Origin: Mansonella perstans
Lineage: Eukaryota; Nematoda; Chromadorea; Rhabditida; Onchocercidae
Reading direction: 5' to 3'
DNA length: 64,000 nucleotides
NCBI GenBank assembly: GCA_037074765.1
Contig: JBAMDO010000171.1
Location: 1-64,000, forward strand
Shown: one piece after another, positions 34,270-42,617 of the stretch
Position numbering within the stretch: position 1 is the first letter of the stretch
Layout: the number at the start of each line of letters is the position of its first letter
The notes under the pieces: model-generated
What the model saw: only the letters and a program-made list of their open reading frames with translations
What the model was told of the DNA's origin: nothing
Database searches by the model: none
Made by a program: the position numbers and the translations under genes

Positions 34270-34599
34270 TCATTTATTAAAAATGATTGCTGATAAAATC
34301 TTTGCAAAGCAAAAAATAACTGGATAGATAAAATCTAGTTTCATTGTTATGATTTTCATCAGTTCTTTTTTATTTATTTGCCTTAATCCATTTCTGTCAC
34401 TTGCCTTGAAATACGAAAATAAAACTGGTCTTAGAACAAAAAACAAAAAGAAAAAATACTTAATCACTTGAATGTATTTAAAGTGAGTTCTATTAATATC
34501 TATTGTATTAATTGGTTTCGCTGTCAAAGTGTAAGAACCACAATTTTTATCTCTTAAATCACTGACAATTCCTTCAATGTCTTCTTCATTGTTGAACAA
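34270..34599 (-). CDS. ORF of the NCGSYTLT family, most complete
   Basis: 109 codons, the only copy with an ATG-initiated frame through all parts: MFNNEEDIEGIVSDLRDKN, CGSYTLTAKPIN, INRTHFKYIQV, hydrophobic FFFLFFVLRPVLFSYF, linker RNGLRQINKKEL, and the second hydrophobic part ending FCFAKILSAIIFNK. The frame is open further upstream (ILQTEQTPGILFNN). Divergent from 34776. A related ORF with many substitutions at 38690-38880 keeps the same frame and the motifs ILFNN, NCG, YTLTA and INR, an argument for past coding function. Product unknown; two hydrophobic segments may be membrane spans. Confidence 0.4.
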   Translation of the reverse strand: MFNNEEDIEGIVSDLRDKNCGSYTLTAKPINTIDINRTHFKYIQVIKYFFFLFFVLRPVLFSYFKASDRNGLRQINKKELMKIITMKLDFIYPVIFCFAKILSAIIFNK

Positions 34600-34775
34600 A
34601 ATGCCTGGAGTTTGTTCGATTTGAAGAATGCCATGAGAACTGATAGTTCAAGTGTAATAGCCTCACAATCGATTGGTGAAACGGCTAATTTTGTAGTTTT
34701 ATTAAGCGATAACTTTCCTTATAACGCAAGATTAAAGTTACTACGAAAGCCATTATTTCAGATTGCTAGGGAATC

Positions 34776-34949
34776 ATGATCAAATTTATGGTATATCTTG
34801 TACTGTTCATTTATTGCGGTAGCACCCTAATGAGATTATCGATACAACAACCACCAGCACCAGGAGCAGGAGTAGGGGTAGGAGGAGCAGGAGTACCGCC
34901 ACCACGTCCACTGACTATACTAATCCAAGCATCTCAACAACATGGATAA
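34776..34949 (+). CDS. small secreted Gly/Val/Pro-rich protein, copy 8
   Basis: 57 codons: MIKFMVYLVLFIYCGS signal, then QQPPAPGAGVGVGGAGVPPP, and the tail LTILIQASQQHG. TTTCAG acceptor at 34761, GTAAGC donor at about 34973, followed by the type I downstream module, whose acceptor AG is mutated here (TTTTGTGGATCCC at about 35445). Confidence 0.6.
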   Translation: MIKFMVYLVLFIYCGSTLMRLSIQQPPAPGAGVGVGGAGVPPPRPLTILIQASQQHG

Positions 34950-35500
34950 TGGGATAATACTTTCTTCGAAGGTAAGCTTTTCAATCTTATATTGCAATAA
35001 TCATGAAATAATATTATTTCTTAATAATACAAAATCTGGTAATCGTGAAGTTATTTAGTCATTATTCTGGGTCTGATTTTCTGAATCATAATACTTTTTA
35101 GAGATATTGGATCGCTGATAAAAATTTTCACTGAATAATCATCATATTATAATATGATGTGATTTGAGAATAGCTATTAATGATTAATACACGCCTATGT
35201 TTTAAATTTCAAAAATTTTGCTTTTCAGAATTTCTCAGTTTATTGTATCTACTATTTGAAAAGAAACAAAGAAAAAAACAGAGTTTCGTGTTACGATTTA
35301 CGTGAATGTCCAAGAATTAACGTAATGTATAGTACTGTATGTATATGTGTATATAATATATATAATAATATATGTATATATGTGCAATGTATATACTTTG
35401 TAAAAGCAGCATTCATTTGAACACAACTTTTGAACTTAACATTTTGTGGATCCCTTATGGAACAAGCCATATCCGAAGGACTAATGAAAAGTAAGTTCAA
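34950..35500. repeat. Type I downstream module
   Basis: About 480 bp between the GTAAGC donor and the conserved CCCTTATGGAACAAG sequence (35452), with a TA-rich microsatellite at 35335-35395. Copies: 1420-1950, 14230-14750, 47771-48310 (all minus), 55500-56043 and 63520-64000 (plus). Confidence 0.7.
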
Positions 35501-36060
35501 TGAAATCTTTCAATATACTTAAAGGGAATAATACAAAATCCTTTTATAATAAATTAATACTAAGTTGTGGCATAAAGTTATGTATTCAATATTAAATGCA
35601 TATTTACTTGAAATTTTTATCTGAAATTATTAAAATGCACAATAAAGTACACTGGCATTTTTAATATAATAATGAAATTTGCAAACATTTCTCATTTCAT
35701 TGTCACTTGTCAATCTCTTGAAACTATCATTTTATGTCTTATAAAAAAATTATAGTTTCTATTTCAAATTCTTATTTATAATTCTTTTTTATGTGAAATA
35801 TCGCTACATTCCTGATGTAATACATTCCCGAATTGGTGTATCGGATACATATCCATAATGGAGGGGTTACATCAGTGTAACGAAGAGATATATTGGTGAG
35901 CATTAGAGCGGAGACATTTCGTTTTATTTGATGCCTTGTTCCTATATTGGTAAATTAGCAATTTCAGGATATAGTCAGGACGTATAAAAAGCTTTTTAAT
36001 CTTTGAAACACAAATCATTTTGAAATCGAATGATGTTTGGTGATCAAACGCATTAGATAA
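35500..36060. other. Single-copy stretch, no gene seen
   Basis: I find no second copy and no convincing frame; a 65-codon minus frame at 35872-36069 has no supporting feature. Confidence 0.4.
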
Positions 36061-37110
36061 ATGGTTCAAGTTGTTATTTTCTACTTAGAACAAATTTGAA
36101 AGCCTAAAACATTTCAAATTTCATTTAATAATTAATGCAGATTAATTTTTTCTTCAAAACTTGCAAGCACTTTTGTTTTTCCAGCGACAGAAAATTAATT
36201 GTTTTTACCGAATCGTTATATTTTTGAAACAAAATTTTCTTTTTTTCTCGTATAGTTAAAAATACTTCTAGCTTTTGAATTTATCAAATTGTCTCTGTCA
36301 CAAGCAATATATTTTTTCAAACAATTTTACTTGTAACTGAATTACTGTTAATATTTACAACTAAAAGTAGAATCCTGGAATTAAAAATGTAAATTCAGAT
36401 GATCTGATGCTGCGTATTACGTGTATTCGAGAGATGTGAATGCTAGAACTTCTGTAGTAGTTTTATAAATAAAATAGCCCAAAAATCATTTGAAGTAGGT
36501 AATGTTTAAGAAAATTTATTTATTGGAACATTGGAACAATGACCGGAATCATACTGCTGTTATATAGCTATTGGAATTACATTGAAATTATGGAGAATAA
36601 CTGCATCGGGACACTAAATCCTCCAGCTGAATTATTAAATTGAATTGAATTGGATTCTCGAATTCTTAATTGAACATGTGATATTAAATAATACTTAAGC
36701 AAAATAATAAAATTGCAGAAGTCCATATTTAATTGGCATTTTAATATATCATAACCGTTCTCCAATAATTATAAAATCATCAGTTTATCTGTTACACCAT
36801 GAGATTGTCGTCAGAGGAACAACAAAAGTATCCATTGATTCATTCTGATCAATCGAATATTTTCATTGCAGCATATCAATCACTGTCATATTCGGCGTGT
36901 AAATCTTATCTTTCTTTTATCTTCTCTCACTGTTAAATTCTTATCATATGCCAGATGTGATTTTGAAAGCTAAACTGAAATCTAAAAAAAGACTTTAAAT
37001 GACATTTGCACAACAGAATACAACTATTAACCAAACGAAAGGTTTCAAATCAATAACAAATTTGAAAACATTGGCAAAACCAAATACTTAGGAGATGTGG
37101 TTTTTATACT
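36060..37110. repeat. Inverted copy of 10330-11060
   Basis: Matches in reverse orientation, with about 300 bp of additional sequence at 36190-36500 not seen in the other copy. Confidence 0.65.
36577..36765 (-). CDS. ORF of unknown function (copy 2 of 2)
   Basis: 62 codons, differing from 10667-10855 at only a few positions (for example LLKYY for LPKYY, AGGFSVPM for AGEFSVPI). No recognised domain; the frame is kept in both copies. Confidence 0.2.
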   Translation of the reverse strand: MENGYDILKCQLNMDFCNFIILLKYYLISHVQLRIRESNSIQFNNSAGGFSVPMQLFSIISM

Positions 37111-38390
37111 TTGAGAGCGAAATCAATTAATAAAACAGGTATTAACACAATTCATTGCTAATGCATTCAAACGATTTCGGTATTTCTTTGTTCTGAGATA
37201 AGTTTATTTTTCGTATTTAATAGGAAGTGACAAAAATGGATTAAGACAATAAATGAAAAGAAACTGATATGAATCATAACAATGAAACTAGATTTCAACT
37301 ATCCAGTTAATTTTTGCTTTGCAAAGATTAACTTTTTTAAAATCATTTTTAACGAATCAAAATTTTTTCTTTTCAATATGAAATAAATGACTACTTGTTT
37401 CAGTCGAAAAGCTTGAAAACTATTAAAAATTGAAAAGTTTGGTTAATATTTGTATTGTATTTGTGCAGATGTCATTTAGGGAGGCTGAAATGCTGAATGC
37501 AAAAAATATTTCTGTTTGATAAATATTTCTGTATGATAATAGTAAAAGAAAGTATGTTCTTACTGATAATATCGAAAAGGGAGAGCGTAGCAATTCGAAT
37601 GAAACGTTGGTGAATGCCATGCTGAGAGAAAGATTTCAAATAGGATTGAACAAAGATTTTTAAAATGTTAGAATAATATCATACATACAATAATTTAAGC
37701 CAATAAATTACATATCTGTTTACGCATTACACTTAAAATTATTACATTTCAGTAAATTTTCGTTAAAAAAAGAAATTGCGATTAAATTTTATTTATTAAC
37801 AATAATTTATTCCGTTAAAGCACAATTAGCGCTTATGTATTTTCATATTGTCTAAAGCTTTCAGGCCAAATAACCAGATATATCATAATATGGATATTAA
37901 GGACAAGAATGTGCTTTAAAACAATAAAATACGACGAAATGGAACTATTTTTAATGAAGTTTCAATTTAAAATAACATAAAAATAAATAATTTGGTTTAT
38001 TTTGAAAATGAGCTGAAGTAATAATAATAATAATAACATGAATAAGCAAAATAATAACACATCTAGTTTTAAAATTCATCGAAATGAGTGAATGCCAAAT
38101 GTTACACATTTTAGAATACACCAATATTCATTACAGAATTAAGTAAGATTACATTTTGTTTTCTTTCTAATTATTTTTATGATTTTTTTCCGTTTTTCCA
38201 AGCAAAGAGCCTCGTTTTGAATTTAAACTGCCATTGTATGTCGTTACTGCTGCAACACAGTGACATTTATATCATCAAACTCAATAATCAATTAAATTAA
38301 CTTTTATTTAATTGAAAGAAGTCCATTAATGAATCTGAAAAGCTTGCCTTCAAAGAAAAAATCATCCAGATTAACTTAATAACAATCTTA

Positions 38391-38501
38391 TCACTGTTCA
38401 CGTTCTCGTGGTCGTGGTGGTGGTGGTGTTACGAATAACGTTGCCATTAAGTCGCCGGCGCAATAGATGAACAATAAAAGATACACAATAAATTTCATCA
38501 T
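38391..38501 (-). CDS. small secreted poly-proline protein (subfamily 2)
   Basis: 36 codons: MMKFIVYLLLFIYCAG, DLMATLFVTPPPPRPREREQ. The signal is invariant against 8945 and 22066 and the acidic/basic end is new. The acceptor-like CATATTTCAAG and the upstream block are conserved. Confidence 0.5.
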   Translation of the reverse strand: MMKFIVYLLLFIYCAGDLMATLFVTPPPPRPREREQ

Positions 38502-38689
38502 ATTTGAAACCTCCTTGAAATATGGAATAATTTCTTTCGTAGTAGGGGTAACCTTGCGTTATAAGAAAAATTACCGCTTAATTAAACAACAAAATTAGCT
38601 GTTTCACCAACCAACTGAGAAGCAATAAAAGCGTTTCAATCAAAACTTAGCATCTAACTATCAATTTTTTCTGCATTCTTCAAACCCAA

Positions 38690-38890
38690 CAAACTCAACA
38701 CATTCTGTTCAACAATGAAAAAGATACTGAAGAAACTGTTAGTGAATTAAGAAACAAAAATTGTGGTTTTTATACTTTGACAGCGGTACCAGCCAATAAA
38801 ACAGGTATTAATAGAATTCATTGTAAATGCATTCAAGTGGTTCCGTTATACTTTTTTATTTTTTGTTTAAAGCAGATTTTATTTTTTGTA
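38690..38890 (+). CDS. Diverged NCGSYTLT-family ORF
   Basis: Readable without a stop: ILQTQQTQHILFNNEKDTEE, TVSELRNKNCGFYTLTAVPA, NKTGINRIHCKCIQVV, then a hydrophobic stretch. Many residues differ from 34270-34599, but the frame and key residues are kept. Divergent from 38391-38501. Starts without a clear ATG; may be an internal exon. Confidence 0.35.
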
Positions 38891-39264
38891 TATAACTGGG
38901 AAGTGATAAAAATGGATTGAGGCAATAAATAAAAAAGAATTGACGTAAATCATAACAATGAAACTGGACCCAGCTATTTCTGTGTTGCAAAGATTTTATC
39001 AGCGACCATTTTTAATAAATCAAAAAATTTTTCACTTTTTCAATATGAAATAAATGACTAATTATATCAAACGTGAAAGCTAGAAACGTGAACTTGCGAT
39101 GAGTTGAAGGAAAGCTTGCATCCTATTTGTAGAGATGTCATTTGAAATTCTTGCAGATATTATTAATTATGTAGTAAGAAATAATGAGAGAAGATAATGC
39201 CGAAAATAATAGTGATTGATATGTTGCAATGAAATAATTCAGGTGATTTATCCTTTGATAAATT

Positions 39265-39420
39265 GATAATTCCATCATAATTTCCTTGCAATCTGAAATA
39301 ATGGCTTTCGTAATAACTTTAATCTTGCGTTATAAAAAAAGTTATCTTTTATCAAGCAGCAAAATTAGCCGTTTCACCAACTGATCATGAAGCTGTTACA
39401 CTTGAACTATCAGTTCCCAT
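39265..39420 (-). pseudogene. Secreted-gene relic, cut after the start codons
   Basis: Upstream block and TTTCAG acceptor are intact on minus, then ATGATGGAATTATC and an abrupt join to the segment with TTTATCAAAGGATAAATC. Same junction type as 21282 and 41131. Confidence 0.6.
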
Positions 39421-39462
39421 GGCATTCTTCAAATCGAACAAAATCTGTTTCCCTTTGTTGAG

Positions 39463-39657
39463 ATGAAACATCGTGTTCTTCAAGGTATAGAATTGAAGGT
39501 ACCGAGGAGAGTTGAGGTGATGTCGGACAGTTTGTGTGTTGAAATTGGAATTGAACTTCGAAGGAGTTCATATTTTCAACTTTTTCCACCGGAATATGTA
39601 ATCATTTATTTCAAAATTGAAAAAAAAAACATGTTCGGAAAAAATTTGATTTTTTAA
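39463..39657 (+). CDS. ORF with EIGIE motif
   Basis: 64 codons: KHRVLQGIELKVPRRVEVMS, DSLCVEIGIELRRSSYFQLF, then PPEYVIIYFKIEKKN. Same frame as 5754-5987, with only conservative differences (for example E for K before IGIE). No start or splice context decided; relic or exon. Confidence 0.25.
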   Translation: MKHRVLQGIELKVPRRVEVMSDSLCVEIGIELRRSSYFQLFPPEYVIIYFKIEKKNMFGKNLIF

Positions 39658-41039
39658 GAAAGATTAATGGTAAAATCATTTCGAAGCAAAAATAATTGAA
39701 TGACTGAAAGCTTGAAAGAAATCTAGTTTCACTGTTATGATTTACAACAGTTCCTTTTTATTTATCTGCCTTGATCTACATTTAAATTTGAAAAAAAAAA
39801 TGGCATAAATAGTGTAATACTATTTTAACAGTTGAAAAATCATTCTATTTGGCATTTCTTTTCCGACGTGGCATACACTAATTTATTCGATTTGGTACAT
39901 GATCCCTTTTCGACATTATCACTGAGAACACTCTTTCTGCTATATTATGGCAAATTTTAGAAGCATACAAAAATATTTTTTACATTCTAGCACAAGCAAC
40001 ATTGGATGTGTAACTTATCTAAAACCATTTAATCAGCACTATGAATTGCAGCAAAAAAATAATTAGATAATAAATAGTTAATTTTGCCTCTGTTATTGAA
40101 TTGAAAGTTGAAACAACACTCATACACATATCCAATATTAATGGTTGTGTTACTATTTTCAACTTGTTATTACCTGCATTAATATGCGCTATATAATCGT
40201 ACTGTCAAATAATACTTTGCCAAGAAATTCGTCGAACGAGCAACAAAGCATAAAATGAATTATTTTGATCAACCAAATGAGTTGGGCATCGTTCTGTACC
40301 TACTTTGAAATTGGAATCGAGCATCGAGGAAGGACTCATCCCTTCTATAGTAACATCGACAAGCACACATAGCAAAACATTTAGCTATGATCTTAGATGG
40401 TTAGTAGATACTTGGACAAAGATTTTTGTTGCCGAATTATGACCAAAATCAGCAAAGATTCTTTACTGATTTTGGTCATAATTCTCTTTAATTCAATTTT
40501 ATCAACCTTAATCTTATGTGTATCCTAGAATTCATCGAGTGAATTTATTCATAAACACTGCATTATTAAAGGAAGCAAGTTCTGCAGCAAAATAGCATAC
40601 AATTATTAACCAAACTTTTCATCAATTTTTAATAGTTTTCAAATTTTCCGCCTTTAATTTATTTCATATTAAAAAAACAATCCGGAAAACATTTTAATTT
40701 ATTAAGAATGCTTTTGCAAAGCAAAAATAACTGGAAGATGAAATCTAGTTTCATTATTATGATTTACATCAGTTCCTTTTTATTTATGTGCGTTAATCCA
40801 TTTTTGTCACTTGCCTTGAAATACGAAAAATAAACTGTTCTCAGAACAGTTTACTAATATCTGTTATATTAATTAGTTCCGCAATCAAAGAATGAGAACC
40901 ACAATTTTTATCTCTTAAACCATCGATAATTCCTTCAATGTATTCTTCATTGTCGAACAAAATGCCTGGAGTTTGTTCGATTTGAAGAATGCCATGGGAA
41001 CTGATAGTTCAAGTGTAATAGCTTCATGATCAGTTGGCG

Positions 41040-41150
41040 AAACGGCCAATTTTGCTGCTTGATTAAAAGATAACTTTTTTTATAACGCAAGATTATTACG
41101 AAAGCCATTATTTCAGTTTGCAAGGGAATCATGATGGAATTATAAATTTA
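41040..41150 (+). pseudogene. Secreted-gene relic, cut after the start codons
   Basis: Upstream block with TTTCAG, then ATGATGGAATTATAA (41131), a stop after four codons, followed by the AAAGGGTAAATCACC segment. Confidence 0.6.
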
Positions 41151-41306
41151 CAAAGGGTAAATCACCTGAATTATTTCATTGTAACATATGCAAGTGCAAC
41201 AGCTGCAACTGCTAACCAAACTTTTCATCAATTTTTGACAGTTTTCAAAATTTTTCGACTGGAATAAGGTTTTTTTTTTTCAGTTTTCAAAATTTTTCGA
41301 CTGGAA

Positions 41307-41335
41307 TTCGTGCACCACATTGTGATGCACGAAGT
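41307..41335. other. Perfect 8-bp inverted repeat at island border
   Basis: TTCGTGCA, 11-nt loop, TGCACGAA. It sits between the last repeat backbone and the rRNA-like sequence; possibly a junction scar. Confidence 0.4.
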
Positions 41336-41394
41336 ATATTTGGTTGTGTAACGAAGGATTAATACTCTATGTAGAATCATTTGTAATTGCTTTC

Positions 41395-41910
41395 TGTAAA
41401 ATTCTTTGCCACCGTCCTGCTGTCTATATCAACCAACGCCTTTCATGGGATCTCATGAGCGGAAAGTTTGGCACTTTAACTCAACGTTTGGTTCATCCCA
41501 CAGCGCCAGTTCTGCTTACCAAAAATGGCCCACTTGGAGTATACATTCAATATCTACGCTTCATTTAAGCAAGCAAGACATCATACTCATTGAAAGTTTG
41601 AGAATAGGTTGAAGACATTTCGTCCCACAATTCCTCTAATCATTCGCTTTACCGAATATAACTGCTTTATTACATACTCCAGCTATCCTGAGGGAAACTT
41701 CAGAGGGAACCAGCTACTAGATAGTTCGATTAGTCTTTCGCCCCTATACCAAAGTCAGACGATCGATTTGCACGTCAGAATCGCTTCGGACCTCCACCAG
41801 AGTTTCCTCTGGCTTCATCCTGCTCAGGTATAGTTCACCATCTTTCGGGTCCCAACATATACGCTCTACCTCCGCCCTATTGCATGCAATATGAACGGGG
41901 TTATGTTACG
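41395..41910 (-). rRNA. Degenerate partial 28S rRNA gene fragment
   Basis: The minus strand contains the universally conserved order GGTAGAGCG, GGGACCCGAAAGATGGTGAA, GAGGAAACTCTGGTGGAGGT, GACGTGCAAATCGAT, GGGGCGAAAGACTAATCGAA, CTCAGGATAGCTGG, GGTAAAGCGAATGATTAGAG, AACCTATTCTCAAACTTT, CAAGTGGGCCA, AGCAGAACTGGCGCTGTGGG and GGCGTTGGTTGATATAGACA. It is only about 0.5 kb of a molecule of more than 3 kb and has changes inside conserved positions, so it is a dispersed relic and not a working gene. Open frames on plus across it are meaningless. Confidence 0.92.
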
Positions 41911-42052
41911 CTATACGAGAGGGACGAGAAACTTACAGATTTCAGATGGATCGAACAATAATGCAGTTTATTAGCACCATCTCGTTATTAGCCAGAAACT
42001 TCATCACATCGATATAGGCTAATGCTTTCAGAATTTCATAACTTCATTACAG

Positions 42053-42199
42053 GGTATCGAACAAGTAATACTTGAAGATGTACTAAGTGATGTACGAGTT
42101 CTAGCTAGACGAGCAGTACCAGATGAAGTAAAGCGTGAGCTAATGCACTGTATCTGTGCATTCTTACAGCAGCATTCTGGTGGTATTAATGATCTCTAA
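42053..42199 (+). CDS. Terminal exon of an unknown gene
   Basis: The acceptor TTCATTACAG is followed by 48 codons and a TAA: GIEQVILEDVLSDVRVLARR, AVPDEVKRELMHCICAFLQQ, HSGGINDL. The composition (charged helix, Cys pair, few AT-rich codons) is typical of a real protein, unlike the neighbouring repeats. Upstream exons are absent: the sequence to the left is the rRNA fragment. Either the 5' part was lost or a long intron holds the rRNA relic. I do not recognise the protein. Confidence 0.45.
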   Translation, partial: GIEQVILEDVLSDVRVLARRAVPDEVKRELMHCICAFLQQHSGGINDL

Positions 42200-42510
42200 A
42201 TTTTGTTCTTCTGTATGCTATATATATATTCGCAGAACTACATTTTGTGTTACTGATCTCTTTGGATTTTTTTTTGCTTCGTGTTTAATGAATTTTGAAT
42301 TGCTTGTCATAATGAATTAATGTAATGAGTGAAATTCTAAATTTATTGAATTCAATTAATATTTTTGTATTGAATTGCAACTGGCTTGTGATTGCAGAAT
42401 TTAATGAATTCGATTTGTTTTGAATTGAATTAATGTTTGAAACGACCTGTATGTTTCGATCCGATACACTATATACAGTATGAATTAAAAAATGAGTGTG
42501 TCCACAATTT
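42200..42510. other. Short region between convergent genes
   Basis: Holds the 3' ends of the unknown plus-strand exon and of rpl-3; AT-rich with TATATATA at about 42222. Nothing else seen. Confidence 0.5.
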
Positions 42511-42516
42511 TTTATT
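42511..42516 (-). terminator. rpl-3 polyadenylation signal
   Basis: AATAAA on minus, about 100 nt after the rpl-3 stop codon. Confidence 0.6.
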
Positions 42517-42617
42517 TAACAGTTCATACTTGATCAGTTTTTCTGTGCGGTAGAATAATGATGATAGCTAACAATATAGGAGATTTGTTTTTTGCTAGCA
42601 AATTGTCATATTCTGAA

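Larger units (their letters stand above)
37130..39270. repeat. Poly-proline subfamily unit, inverted (copy 3)
   Basis: Reverse of 8150-10330 and 21290-23380. It carries 37423-37620 (minus), a broken copy of the 22923 ORF, then the gene at 38391 and the upstream block. Confidence 0.75.
39430..41290. repeat. EIGIE module (copy 3) and truncated secreted-gene unit
   Basis: 39430-40260 equals 5790-6600. 40640-41030 is backbone. 41230-41310 has the sequence CAGTTTTCAAAATTTTTCGA twice, separated by a T run, at the border to the single-copy island. Confidence 0.7.

Noticed and set aside
41344..41833. Three plus-strand open frames of 68-74 codons
   Set aside because: They lie on the complement of a 28S rRNA fragment; the sequence is explained by rRNA conservation.
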